From Sophora flavescens (Eukaryota; Streptophyta; Magnoliopsida; Fabales; Fabaceae), in assembly GCA_030762895.1 (NCBI GenBank), contig CM061069.1:3479678-3543677 (forward strand): a DNA stretch of 64,000 nt, written 5' to 3'. Every line of letters starts with the position of its first letter. Position 1 is the first letter of the stretch. The notes under the pieces are model-generated. The model did no database searches. It was not told where the DNA came from and saw only the letters and a list, made by a program, of their open reading frames with translations. Shown here piece by piece: positions 12,316-24,699 of this stretch. A program made the position numbers and the translations under genes.

Positions 12316-14628
12316 TCAACCGGGGTCGGCTGGGCGTAGAAGTACAGGAACACTTCTCTTCCTTGGGAGTCCTTCAAAGAGCCGATTCTGCTCATATGGC
12401 CAATTGCTCTTCCGCTTCGCTCTTTTCACTCTAAGCTTCATGGCCTTACTCCCTCCTGGCGGAAGTTTTGTTTCCACATGATGAGCAACTCCAACTTCAT
12501 CACTACTGGGTGCATCATTTGCCTTGCTAAGCTTCGAAGTCGCTTCCATGTTGAGCTCTTCCTTCACATCTGGAGACATTATATTGATTCTACACACATG
12601 ACTCACAAAAGGAGGGTTGTTATATGAGTTAGTCAATTCAAAATCTACCCTACCTTCCTCTACATTCAGAGAGAGTTTGTCGTTCCTTACATCTATTATC
12701 GCTCCATCGGTGGCTAAGAATGGCCTTCCTAAGATGATGGGGAATTCAGAATTCCCTTTCATATCAAATACCAGGAAATCGGTAGGGAAGAAAAATTTCC
12801 CTACCTTTACAGGAACATTCTCTAATATGCCTAGAGGAGTTTTAGTTGAGCCATCCGCAAATTGTAAGGAGAATTTTAATGGAATCAACTCCTTGGTTCC
12901 CTACCTCTCCAAGATAGTAAGCGGCATCAAGCTCGCACTAGCCCCTAGGTCACATAAGGCTTGGTCGATTTGCACTTCTCCAATTGAGCAAGCGATAGAG
13001 AAACTACCTGGGTCTTTCAGTTTAGGAGGCATATTAGCTTCTATATCCACTTGCTTTCTCTTGACCAACCTTTGGGGGAAAGGTATCGGGGGTTGGTACG
13101 GTGGTGGAGGGACACACTTTGGTTCTGGCTCTTCATCTTTGCTCATGTCCTCCTTTGGTTCCACGTCCTTTTCAACCACCCCAAGCTTATCATCCCTCAA
13201 GTATATGGCATTACAATGTTCAATGGGATTTGCTTCGGGTTGCCCCGGGAACGTACCCTTAGGTCTAGAGTATGTGCTGGCTTGTTGGGCAATCTGAGTT
13301 TCTAGCATCTTGCTATGGATGACTAAGTTATCTACCTTAGATGCTAGCTCTTTTATTGCCTCGTTTACTGCCCTACCTTATTGTCTAAACTCTTCATTTT
13401 GATTTGTTTGAGTTTCAACAAAACTTTCCAATAAAGACTCGAGTTTAGACTTCTGTACCTGAGGATACCCCGCTGCGGGTTTCCTATTACCTTGGCCTTC
13501 TTGAAACTCATGGTCCAGCGTGTTGCTGTTGTTCCCGTACGAGAGGTAAGGGTTGTTCTTCCTTCCTTGGTTGTATGCATTTGGAGGAGCATAGTTTGGC
13601 AACTTCGGGTTCGTGTCGTAGAAGTTGTGACAAGAGTTCACTTGTTCCCCCGAAGCGCCGGATCCATGAGCAATACCACGAGGGCACTCCATTATGCCAT
13701 GTCCCTGCATTCCACAAATCTCACAGACAATGTTAGTAGCACCTATTGAACTCACATTAGCCCTTTCGAGCTGATCAAAGCGTTTATTCAGTGAGTCGAT
13801 TTTAGACATGATAAGATCAGTGCTATTCATTTCAAACTTACCCCCCGAAATCTTTTTCTAGTTATTACCTCTTTCTGAACCCCATTGGTGGTTGTTGGTG
13901 GCCACGTTTTCAATGATGTTGAATGCCTCAGTTAGAGGCCTATTCATAAAGGCTCCACCAGTTGCGGAGTCAAGTGACACCTTCGAAGAGTAGTCCAATC
14001 CGTTGTAGAAGATTTGCACTAATAACCCCCTCTCGAGTCCATGATGTGGGCATGACTCCAGCAATCCCCTGTAGCGATCCCAAGCTTCTGATAAGCATTC
14101 TCCGTCTTTTTGGAAGAAGCCGGTGATCTAGTTTCGTATGTAAGCCGTCTTGGATGGAGTGAAGAACTTTTCCAAGAACGCTTGCTCCAGTTGGTCCCAA
14201 GTCGACAAAGTATTAGCGCACACTTGCTTCAGCCAAGCTTTTGCCTTTCCAGTAAGAGAGGAGGGGAACATACTCAAACGAATAGCATCAATCGGAGCGC
14301 CTTGAATTCTAACTGCACCGGTGAACTCCAAGAATGTCTCCACGTGATCAGTCGGGTCCTCCGAGGGCAATCCTCCGAATTGATGTTGCCTAATCATGTT
14401 GATTAGCATAGGTGGTATAGTGTAGTTTTCCGCATCAATCTCTGGCCTAGCAATCCCAGTTCGCAAACCCCTCGCATTTGGGGCTGCGTAGTCCTTCAAT
14501 GGTTTCGTATCTGGTAGATTCGCTATGAGTGGAATGGGAGTCAACCTCTCTCTCTCTCTCTCTTTGTAGTCTCCTACGTATGTGAAAGGTCCTTTCGACT
14601 TCGGGGTCGACCTCACTAAGGTTTCCAA
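12316..14628 (-). pseudogene. Athila gag-protease polyprotein with four in-frame stops
   Basis: Would encode the capsid/nucleocapsid precursor and aspartic protease. All segments share one frame from ATG at 14628 to TGA at 12316. The stops are TAG near 14125, TAG near 13858, TAA near 13376 and TAG near 12898. Landmarks are the Athila-type gag core (NQFGGLPSEDP-like block at ~14380, and the AKAWLKQV and FLEKFFTPSKTA blocks at ~14160-14240). A zinc-knuckle-like CEICGMQGHGIMEC lies at ~13690-13730. The protease site is CDLGASASLMP at ~12930-12960 (DLGA is normal for Athila), with the flap-side ILGRPFLAT at ~12700-12725. A (CT)n run at ~14544-14562 encodes Arg-Glu repeats. With no frameshift over 2.3 kb and only point stops, it decayed recently. 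Pol is missing. Confidence 0.9.
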
Positions 14629-14797
14629 GACTTAGTGATCTTTTCATAAAAGAGAAAACAACACAGATAAATACTCTAGAAGTAAAAAGAGAAAGAGATT
14701 CGAGCACGCATTTTTTTAATAAAAATCAGTTAAGAAGAGAAAGAAAAGGTCCAGAAAAATCAATTTAAAAATTAAATTGAGATTCGAGAAAGCACAG

Positions 14798-14815
14798 TCC
14801 CCAGCAACGGCGCCA
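14798..14815 (-). promoter_or_regulatory. Primer binding site of A1 (tRNA-Asp type)
   Basis: On the minus strand TGGCGCCGTTGCTGGGGA lies a few bases inside the 5' LTR. It matches the Athila-lineage PBS complementary to the 3' end of tRNA-Asp, with one changed base. Confidence 0.85.
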
Positions 14816-14821
14816 AAAACT

Positions 14822-16166
14822 TGATGTCGTGCGCGATGCACGTCGTGCGATCTGGCAAGTGTATCGGATTGTCACCAAGTAATAAAAAGATATCGATCCC
14901 ACAGAGACTGTGATCTCAAATTGCAACTAATTGTTAAATGATAAAACTGGACTGTATAAAAAGATTTGGGTTTTTAGAATAAGAGATAACTTGGGAAATC
15001 AAATAAGGAATGCAATCAAGTAAAAGAGAAAGTAAATCAATTTATGGTTTTTCAGATCTAAATGGATTCCTAGGAATTTGGGTTACCAACAAGGTCGTTT
15101 ATGTTACTAAACTGACTAACCCTTGTTAATTATTGAAATTGCCTTGAAGGCGAATTTATCCTCAAATAGTTAATGCTCCGTCTCGGGTTAAAAAACCGTG
15201 CCCAATTAAACCAACCCCTACTCTCGTGGTAGTCGAATTTAGATTGGACCCTTTATGCTTTGTGACAATTCGTTAATCCTCGAAGGACCGCTTCTAACTC
15301 TCATGATTTAAGTCCTAAGTCTGATTCTATAGATCCTATACCTAAGTTCACCACTAGGTTCCTCCTTAGAATATCTAGGTCACGCAAATAAGCGACCACC
15401 AAATTTACGAGTAATTAAAACATTAGAAATCAGATCTAAAGCAAAATCACAATTAACAGAGATATAACATCAATTCATTGCCATAAACAAACCTTGGGCA
15501 TAGCCCCAATCCCTAGAAATTAAACTACTACTCAAGCCTTTTCATAGTGATGACAAGCTTGGTTAACAACAACATGAAATAAAAATAAGAAAAGAGAAGA
15601 GGAAGAAGAAGAGAGATCCTAAATTATAGCCTAAGAGTAGCAGCCAAAAGTCTTCTTTTGCCTCTACCCAGATGCCTTATTTATAGATTAGGGAAGTTAG
15701 AATCCCAATCTAACACAAATTCAGATCTAAATTAGTTGCTTCCGATCCAAGTAATGCGCGTCACGGCGGTGATGGCCATCACGGCCAGGCCGTGACGGAT
15801 TCTGCATTGGGCATTTCTTCAATTTTTGGTCTGTCACGGCCGTGACTACCATCACGGCTAGCCGTGATCAGTTCTGCCTGTGAGGGTCTGGTTCAGCTGA
15901 CATGTCACGGCCGTGATGGGCATCACGGCTAGGCCGTGATGGGCTCTGTTTGGCTCATTTTCTTCACTTTTCAAGCCCCATCTTCATCCCAGCTCCATCA
16001 TGGCTAATCCTGAGCATTTAATCCTTAATTCCTACAAAACAACACCATAAAACCGCCTTACCCATTCCAAGGTAAAAACTAACAAAAATAAAATTAAAAA
16101 ATGCCTAAACTATATGAAAATGCATGCAAAATGACAATGAAATATGAGGTGTAATCACACTCATCA
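14822..16166 (-). repeat. 5' LTR of A1
   Basis: 1345 bp, near-identical to the left LTR. The minus-strand TATA box is the complement of 15678-15686. Its palindrome array (15757-15945) lacks ~55 bp present in the left LTR, between two copies of a GCCGTGA-containing palindrome. Confidence 0.92.
15757..15945. repeat. Palindrome array, LTR copy 2
   Basis: Three TCACGGCCGTGA/ATCACGGC..GCCGTGAT units equivalent to those at 10024-10205, with the last one fused to downstream sequence by a ~55-bp deletion. Confidence 0.85.
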
Positions 16167-16171
16167 AGGAT

Positions 16172-19048
16172 CAGCCAAAGTTGACTCAAAACGAGGTGAA
16201 ATATGGGTCTTGGTCTCATAAGAAAATCTTCCAAAGGGATTTTCTGAGTCAATGATGAGGGTCATTGATTTGATTAAAATAGTGGGAGCATATTTAATAA
16301 AAGACCTTATTAAATATGTTTGATCATGATACTTATATTTGCATATTTCTTTAATTAGAATTACCATGAAATAAGACACTATAATTTATTACTACAATTT
16401 GTCCTTGAGAAGGACAAGATATTCAAAATTAAATTTCTGGATTGGTACAAGAATTTGAGGATTGTCGTCAAGTACGAGAAAGAGCTGTATGTTCTTGAGC
16501 AAATAATTCTTGAGCAACTAGTTCCTACTAGGATCGAAATGGATGCTTACGAGAATCATCAAGTCGATGTCCTAGATGTAGGATTCATCATGCTTGCAAC
16601 CATGAAGGTGCGTGATATGATCTTGCACCTCATGATGCTCTCTTGAGAGCATGCAATGCATAAGAACCACAAGTCATCCTGACCCTTTTTTTTTCAGTTG
16701 CGAACTAAGAGAAGGAAAACCCCGACAGTTATGATGTGCTTCATATTGTTGAGTACATTAAGAACTTGGTAAAATGAGATTTCCTTTTGGCCAAATGTTG
16801 GCCAGTGATATGATCTTGCAATTATTACTGGATAGTTATAGTCAATTCGTTATGAACGATTCTGATAGACCTCTACTATAGATTGCAAAGGAAGTTGAGA
16901 ACTATCGAGCAGAGTCTCTAAAGTAGATAAGGGTAGACTATTGTGATAGTCTTGAAAGGGAAAGTCTTAAGCCTGCTAAACAAGGAGAAGAACAAGGGCA
17001 ACAACAAGTTCAAGCCCAGTACTTCTGTCTTGAAGCTAATAGGTAGGGTTGCAAAGGAAGGGAGTTGATTTCATTGTGGTTTGACCGAACATTTGAAAAC
17101 TGCTAAAGATATGAAAGGAAAGGAAGTATGAGTTCCTCTTCGAGCATTATATTGTAGAAGTCAACTTACTTCAAAATCATGGGTATTTGATACTGCATGT
17201 GGATCTCACATTAATGTGAAGGATCAAAGGGAGTAGGACGTTGACTAAATGCGAAGTTAACCTGTGAATAGGAAATGGAGCCAAAGTTGTTGCATTAACT
17301 ATAGAAGTTTTGACTTTGCCTTCAGGGCTTGTTTTGGAACTAAATAGGTGTTATTATGTTCCAGCTATTGGTAGAAACATCAGTCACATGATATTTTCTA
17401 TGCTAGCAAGTATTGGGATAATGGACTTTGTGTTCTTAATCCTCATATGCCCATCTATAATATAAATACGAAAACCTTTGGCATTGCCGATTAGGCCATA
17501 TAGGTGAGAAACGCATCTCCAAGCTCCATAAGGATGGACTCTTGGAATCATTCGATTGTGAATCATTTGATGTATGTAAATCTTGCTTGTTGGGGAAGAT
17601 AAGACCCTATTCATCAGGCAAGGTGAAGGGGTCAGTGATCTTTTGGGCTTGATACAAAGTGATGTATGTGGGCCCCTAAACAAGTCTGCTAGATGTGGTT
17701 TTCCTTACTTCATCACATTTACTGATGACTTCAGTAGATATGGATTTGTGTATGACACAAATTAGAAACTTTTGAAAAGTTCAAAGAGTTCAAAAATTAA
17801 GTAGAGAACCAACTTGGTAAAAGTATTAAGGTCATACGATTAGATCGTGGTGATGAATACTTAAGCCAAGAGTTTGATGACTATCTGAGAGAGTGTGAGA
17901 TAGTGTCCCAACTCACTCCTCCTGGAATGCCACAATGGAATGGTATGTCTGAAATGAGGAATCGCACCTTGTTAGACATGGTGCGATCCATGATAACTCA
18001 TTCAGACCTTTTTGACTCTTTCTAGGGCTATGCTCAACTTACAACTAGATTCACTCTTAACCGTGTTCCATCTAAGGCGATTGAAAAGACTCCATATGAG
18101 ATATGGATGGGCCAAAAGCCTAATTTATCATTTATGAGGATTTGGGTATGTCAGGGTGAAACGTCTTATGACGGATAAACTTGGGCCCAAATCAGATAAG
18201 TGTATATTTGTGGGATATCCTAAGGAAACCAAAGGATATTATTTCTACAACCCCTTTGAGGACAAAGTGTTTGTCACTAGGACTGGAGTTTTCCTTGAGA
18301 AGGAATACATCTTCAAGGGAAACAGTGAGAGAAATGTAGAACTTGGAGAAATCCAAGTACCACCAAATACTAAACCGCCTACAATGGAACAAGAACCGGT
18401 TCCACAAGATGTTGTAGTTGAACCGCCAGTTCAAGTAACACAAGGCTTGTGTAGGTGTAACAGGCCACTTCACTAACCTGAGACATATGGACTTCTCCTG
18501 ACTTAGGAAGGTGGCGTGCTGCTCATAGATCAAGATGAGCATGTAACCTACCAAGAGGCCATAATTGGCCCAGAATCTGAGAAGGGGCTTAAGGCCATGG
18601 ATCCGAGATGGAATCCATGTACACGAACCAGGTATGGACCTTGATTGAGCCATCCGAAGGGGTAAAACCCATAGGGTGCAAGTGGGTCTTCAAGAAGAAG
18701 ACTGACATGGATGGTATGGTGAAAACCTTTAAAGCACGACTGACTACGAAAGGTTTCAAGAAAAATCATGGTGTAGACCATGATGAACTTTCTTCCCAGT
18801 AGTGATGCTCAAATCCTTTTGGATTTTTTTTGCTGCATACTGTGACTAGATATATGACAGATGGATGTCAAGACTTCATTCCTTAGTGGGAATCTCCTCG
18901 AGGATGTGTACTTGACACAACCCGAGGGTTTTGTCGATCCAAAGGATGTTGGAAAGATATGTAAGTTGCAGAGATCCATTCATGGATTAAAGTAAGCTTC
19001 CAGAGGATGGAATCCTCGTTTTGATAAAGTTGTAAGACATCTTGGATT
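16172..19048 (+). pseudogene. F copia polyprotein, gag to first part of RT, heavily mutated
   Basis: Would encode gag, protease, integrase and RT. The gag N-terminal core is visible from ~16425 (DWYKNLRIVVKYEKELYVLE). A decayed zinc knuckle FHCG..EHLK is near 17070. The protease site is near 17180 (SWVFDTACGSH, where DTG has become DTA). The integrase zinc region lies at ~17500-17600 (GHIGEKRISKLHKDGLLES, KSCLLGK). The integrase core starts at ~17650 (DVCGPL, TFTDDFSRYG) and runs on in broken frames to FVGYPKETKGYYFYNP at ~18205. The RT N-terminal region is at ~18608-18790 (IGCKWVFKKK). There are many stops and frameshifts. The reading order breaks at 19048, where the solo LTR E is inserted in the RT. 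Confidence 0.85.
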
Positions 19049-19844
19049 TGTAACACCCCCTGGGTATTACTACGTAACACATGCAGAAGTAAATTAAAAA
19101 GATAATTTGCTGGTTGCTTTCGGAAAATTGTTTTCTTTTAAGTCAAAAAAGTGGGGCATAAAATTTTTCTTTGAGGATAACTCCGAAATCCATCATACAT
19201 GCATTTAAAACGTAAAGTCACGTTGGTAAAAAAGTTACCATGACATACAACATTTCTCTAAGTTTCCACTTTCGAAAGAAAAAGTTCAAAGTACAGATGG
19301 ATGTATATAACACTACATTTACCGACCTCTTTAGATATACAACCCAACTCAGACCCCTAAGCTGGTCATTCTATCAAATATTCATTGGAGAGACCCCCAA
19401 TCAGAATACTTTCCCAACCTCTAACACTAGGTCTTAAAGTGACTTAGAAAGACTCCTCTGTAACATCGGTACTAGAGTACCAAGGTACTACAGCAAACCC
19501 CGAAGAGACCTGATATAACTATAAGAGTGAGACACTGGCAAATGGATATATCATACAACAACCATACACATGATACATACAACACCTTGGCATATTAACA
19601 TTTTAAACATTTCTCATAGGTAAACAACAAGTATTATTTCAGTGGGTCTCATACCCGAATCAATCAATTTTATAAAGATAATGCATGACACTTCAATCAC
19701 CAGGCTCTAAACTTAATCTCATGAGATACCCTCACTGTTTTATCATCAAGAAAGAAAGATTTGATCAGGCTCATATGCCACATTGGCAAGTTGTCTCCAT
19801 CACCTCATGCACTCGGATCAACAACATCACGAATCCCTTATAAC

Positions 19845-20819
19845 TGATGACAACCAAATGGTGAGGTTGCTTTGATGATCTTTTTGGTTGAATTATAAGA
19901 AGTTACAAAACTAAGTCAGATTTGTGTTGTAACATAAAAGGAAGAAAGTATGAAAATGGGTGAAGATTAGAGATGCTATGGCGCCACAAAACAAGAGTTT
20001 TGATAAGCCAAGTGAGGTTCGCCACAAGAATCTTGGATTCTTGATAAGAACAATAGTTGGCTCAACCAAGAACCAAAGAGAACAAAGTCTCACAAATGGA
20101 TTTCAATCCAAATTCAACATCCAAGTTATTATTCATGTTTTTAGGGGTGTAATACATATAGAGTGCGGCTGCCAACTTTGGCTCACACCTTGTCTTTTCA
20201 AGATTCCATAATCCCCTCACTAACTAAGCTTAAATCATGCCACTAAATGGTGAGTTAATTTTCTCTTTCCACCATTATGTGGCTGTTACACATAAATCCC
20301 TTCTTTATTCAAATTAAAGTGTAACCCCCCCCCCCCCCCCAATAAAACAAAAAATTTAAAAGGCTAAAAACTTAAAGGAGTTACTATTGGTATGCAAACA
20401 AAAAAGATTCCTCCTAACTAACCTATGTAATTTCGTTCTCAACATGAGGTTAAATGGGCTTGACCCAATTGCAACACTAACAAACTTGGATCCACTCAAA
20501 TAACCCATTACAGTTATTGAATTAAAATAAAACAAGTAAAATATGCTCATAACTAGTGCACGCCCCACTTAAGCATGTTCATGGGTCTTCTAATTGAATG
20601 AGATAAGTTATCAATTTGGGCTCCATTCAACTTGGTCTCATTCTTGGGCTTGCTTCTATCAAAATAGCCACCATGTAATTAAGAACTTGTTGGGCATTCT
20701 TGTATCTAACTCTTGTCATGGGCCCACCAAGTCCTTGTTTTGATTCTTGATCCACGGTCTTCATTGGGCTCATATCATTCTTGTTAAAAAGTTGACTTGC
20801 CCCCCCATGGCTCATATCA
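19845..20819 (-). repeat. 3' LTR of D1, with a 16-C homopolymer
   Basis: Differs from its partner at 22270-23245 mainly by a run of 16 C at 20325-20340, where the partner has 6. Also supplies the last ~60 codons of the internal ORF. Confidence 0.9.
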
Positions 20820-21603
20820 TTCCCTCCTTCTTTAAGAAAATTCGTCCTCGAATTTATGACTTCAATCCCAAGTATGTTATCAAATCTTGTGTTAAGATAT
20901 CCATACTTTTGGGTAACCATGCAAGTTCCCAAACCATGGGGTACCTCCCTTGGGATGAACTCTTTAATTACATCGGTAGTATCAAACTTAAGTTCAAAAT
21001 ATATTTCAGTAGGAGATAAAGCATGAGTGGACGCTTCAGTGAGCCTTTGGGAGTTCATACAAGTTCCAAAATTATGTAGGGCTTCCTTAGGGATTAAATC
21101 TCCAAATTTCTGCAAAAGAGTTACAACACCACTAGGAAACGAGAGATCATCAGAAGTATTAGTAACCAAATTAAAATTCTTGCAATAAAATATGCATTGG
21201 GGCTGCCTTGAAATCAAATCCCTCTTCTCCTCACTTTTTTTGCCAAAGAACACTCGTTATGCACACTATTTTTCTCTTGCTCATCACTCTTCTTTTCACT
21301 CTCTTTTTCTTCTTCCTTTTGATCATCACTTTTCTTTTCACTCTCTTTTGCTTTTGCCTCATTCTCTTGTTTTGCTTTCTCTCTCTCTTTCTTCTCATTC
21401 TCTTTCTTGTTGGAGTCTTCCACCAACTTCTTCACATGGTCTTCAAAACTTTCTATTTGTCTTTTCATTCTTTCTTCTTTTCACAACCTCTTTTTTTCGT
21501 TCTCTCTCATCTTCTTGTCACGCCTCTCATGCATTTGCCGGATCCACTCTTCAACCTCTTTCCTATGTTCTTGCACATAGTCGAAATTCTCAAATCGCAA
21601 CAT
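20627..21603 (-). pseudogene. D1 coiled-coil, Lys/Glu-rich protein with gypsy pol tail
   Basis: Starts at ATG 21603 (MLRFENFDYVQEHRKEVEEW). The N-terminus is a predicted coiled coil (heptad-like E/K/R/L). A TGA lies at ~21480, then ~70 residues of Lys/Glu/Ser-rich sequence (21468-21240). After a frameshift near 21240 comes a C-terminal part that enters the LTR. The end (GIEVINSRTNFLKEGGND, then GGPMTRVRYKNAQQVLN) matches the tail that normally closes a gypsy polyprotein after integrase. Between LNTRFDNIL and GIEVINS it lacks ~290 residues present in the D6 copy, yet the frame is kept across that join. No gag core, RT or integrase core is present. Function unknown, probably structural or a relic. 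Confidence 0.7.
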
Positions 21604-22249
21604 TGCAAAGAATACAAGTTATAAAATAACAAAATATATATGTAAGAACCAATCCACTCACCAAGTGTGCACAATGTATATTTAACTCAATTGACTTTTT
21701 CCACACAAGATGTAATTTTTTTTTTCACTCTTGCCTTTTTCCACTCAATTGTCCTCTTTTAGGCCTTAGAAGAGTCAAACACAAAACACTCAAAAATTCA
21801 AAAATTCAAGTAACAAAAATCACAAAACTTATAAAAAACAAAGGAAACAAAAGGAAAGGCTAGAAACGAAAAGCTTTGAGAATAATGAAACAAGATAGAA
21901 GGGAAATATTTTCAAGAACTCAAATTTCCCAAATAGAACTTTTTCTCTTCTCTTTTTCTTGGAATTCTAGGTGTTGTTGTCCTCTCTTTTTTTTCGAATT
22001 TTTTTTTAATTCATACAACACACTAGAGAAAAGCTTGCAAAGAGAAACACAAATATATTTATTTTTTTTTCGAATTTGTTTTTGTTGGTTTTAGGTAGCA
22101 AGAAGATGAACACAATAACACAATAATTCCCTTCAAATAGAAACAAGAATAAAAAATTCTTTTGGGTTTTTCTGGGTAGAAAAGAAGAAAGGTAGAAGAT
22201 GAAGAACAAAGAAGATAATGAAAAACAAAAACTCAAAAATTCAACCAAA

Positions 22250-22267
22250 GCCTAAGCTTTGATACCA
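22250..22267 (-). promoter_or_regulatory. Primer binding site of D1 (tRNA-Met type)
   Basis: Minus strand TGGTATCAAAGCTTAGGC begins two bases after the 5' LTR end. It resembles the tRNA-Met PBS TGGTATCAGAGC with G to A at one position. The same variant occurs in D-inner and D6. Confidence 0.8.
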
Positions 22268-22269
22268 CT

Positions 22270-23245
22270 TGATGACAACCCAATGGTGAGGTTGCCTTTG
22301 ATGATCTTTTTGGTTGAATTTTAACAAGTTACAAAACCAAGTCAGATTTGTGTTGTAACATAAAAGGAAGAAAGTATGAAAATGAGTGAAGATTAGAGAT
22401 GGTATGGCGCCACAAAACAAGAGTTTTGATAAGCCAAGTGAGGTTCGCCACAAGAATCTTGGATTCTTGATAAGAACAATAGTTGGCTCAACCAAGAACC
22501 AAAGAGAACAAAGTCTCACAAATGGATTTCAATCCAAATTCAACATCCAAGTTGTTATTCATGTGTTCAGGGGTGTAATACATATAGCGTGTGACTGCCA
22601 ACTTTGGCTCACACCTTGTCTTTTCAAGATTCCATAATCCCCTCACTAACTAAGCTTAAATCATGCGACTAAATGGTGAGTTAATTTTCTATTTCCACCA
22701 TTATGTGGCTGTTACACATAAATCCCTTCTTTATTCAAATTAAAGTGTAACCCCCCAATAAAACAAAACATTAAAAAGGCTAAAAAAGGCTAAAAACTTA
22801 AAGGAGTTACTATTGGTATGCAAACCAAAAAGATTCCTCCCAACTAACCTATATAGTTTCATGCTCAACATGAGGTTAAATGGGCTTGACCCAATTGCAA
22901 CACTAACAAACTTGGATCCACTCAAATAACCCATTACACTTATTGAATTAAAATAAAACAAGTAAAATCTGCTCATAACTAGTGCACGCCCCACTTAAGC
23001 ATGTTCATGGGTCTTCTAATTGAATGAGATAAGTTATCAATTTGGGCTCCATTCCACTTGGTCTCATTCTTGGGCTTGCTTCTATCAAAATAGCCACCAT
23101 GTAATTAAGAACTTGTTGGGCTTTCTTGTATCTAACTCTTGTCATGGGCCCACCAAGTCCTTGTTTTGATTTTCGATCCACGGTCTTCATTGGGCTCATA
23201 TCGTTCTTGTTAAAAAGTTGACTTGCCCCCTCATGGCTCATATCA
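22270..23245 (-). repeat. 5' LTR of D1
   Basis: 976 bp, beginning TGATGACAACC and ending CTCATATCA on the plus strand, immediately followed by the ATAAC target duplication. Confidence 0.92.
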
Positions 23246-24699
23246 ATAACGGTCATTCCGATGTATACCTCATCGAATACCACATCTTAAGCGGGTATTC
23301 GGTTAACTCAAGCACCTCTGCTAAGGGGAACTGCATATGAATAAAAAACTATTCATTATCGAGACTTTTCTTTGTGTTCACTCTTTTCCGTTGTCGAAGA
23401 CCAAAGCTAACGACTATTCACAATTTTCATTACTTGAAAATCAATAACACAGGATGCGCAGTCCAAGTGCTCAATCGCAGCACCTTAGACCGATGCCGTA
23501 GTCCAAGGTTGTGGTCGTAGAAACAATTATAATTTTATCCATCTTTTATTTCAACATGATAAGGACTCCTAGCTCATAACAACGAAATTAGGACACACAA
23601 TCCTTAATTCCAAGATTAGGACTCCTAGCCCATAATATCATGATTAGGACCCTTGGCCCATAATTCTTGACACGGATCTCAGATCGAGTGCTTATAACTG
23701 AATACTAGAGGCGACGTCTCGCAAACTAGATTCTCTTTCACACGTGCTTACTTTTCGCTCATTGAAAATCAAAAACCAAAACAAAACCTCGGTCACTTAT
23801 CCAAGTAACCTTAACATTTCTAAATCATTTAGGGGAAAACCTTTTCCTTTACAAATTCTTTTATAAAACATTTAGGAAATTCGTTTACTTTTGAAATCCT
23901 TGATGGAATAAAGTCAAATATTTTCAACATATAAACTTTGGATCATAAAAAGGTAATTTCTATTGACTTAAAAACACTTCAACGTTTCATTTCAAAACAA
24001 GAATCTTATTCTCTTGAAGTAAGCATTTTAAACAAGGAACTTTTATAAATGAAACCAATACTTTCAAAGTTCTATTCAAGGCTTATCAAGTCTTTTAATC
24101 CTTATAATCATTGTGCACGGACTCAAGTCCGTCTTCTCAAACTTCTATCAACAGTAACATATTCTCAACAATAATATCACAGTTAACGACAATTCATCAC
24201 ATATATAAAACTCACAATACTTTAAGGCAAGTAATAATCAACTTCAAGTAAAAATCACAATAGTTCAAGTAAACAAGTCATTCAAGTATTTGCTCCGTAT
24301 CATAATAATATTCAAATCACTCAAGTAAACACATACGCACATGCATATAGTCATTGAATATCCATAGGCAATCCCATCTTACCTTATGTGAAGGTAAGGA
24401 GATTAGATGCTTGAAGAGGTATACCACGAACGTCCTTATTTCCTCCGCGATGGAAGTCTAAGGTGATGGACAAAAAATCACAAGTTAAAATCAAACAAGA
24501 ACACTAAACCACAAGGTATAGGTTCGGCCAAGACTAGTTCTTAGGGTTAGAGATTCCCAAAAATTATACAACTCATGGATTTATGATCCTTATGTGTTAG
24601 GAGTTCATAAACGATGATCATTTAACAAAGTTGAATTAAAATCCCACTAAGTTATAAACTTAGGGTATTCGGCCAAGGCTAGTAAAATAGGCTATCATT

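Larger units (their letters stand above)
9085..16166 (-). mobile_element. Element A1: Athila-type Ty3/gypsy retrotransposon, gag-protease only, intact ends
   Basis: Two direct LTRs (9085-10485 and 14822-16166), beginning TGATGTCGTGCGCGATG and ending CACTCATCA on the plus strand, flank a 4.3-kb interior. A perfect 5-bp target duplication AGGAT lies at 9080-9084 and 16167-16171. Orientation is minus: the PBS borders the right LTR and the polypurine tract borders the left. The only coding region is gag plus protease. RT, RNase H and integrase are absent, so the element is non-autonomous. It was inserted into the leader of copia element F. Confidence 0.93.
19845..23245 (-). mobile_element. Element D1: complete non-autonomous gypsy-type LTR element
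   Basis: LTRs at 19845-20819 (3') and 22270-23245 (5') are near-identical and ~975 bp each, starting TGATGACAACC and ending CTCATATCA on the plus strand. The perfect target duplication is ATAAC (19840-19844 and 23246-23250). The polypurine tract (minus AAAGAAGGAGGGAA) borders the left LTR. The PBS (minus TGGTATCAAAGCTTAGGC, ~22250-22267) borders the right one. The interior is only 1.45 kb and encodes one decayed coiled-coil, Lys/Glu-rich protein. The similarity of its LTRs suggests a young insertion. Confidence 0.92.

Noticed and set aside
21192..21629. Ser/Leu/Phe-rich plus-strand ORFs over D1 (also 30852-31490, 32962-33351 and 61532-61915)
   Set aside because: They are antisense to the Lys/Glu-rich minus-strand protein of family D; GAA/AAG runs read as TTC/CTT on the other strand.
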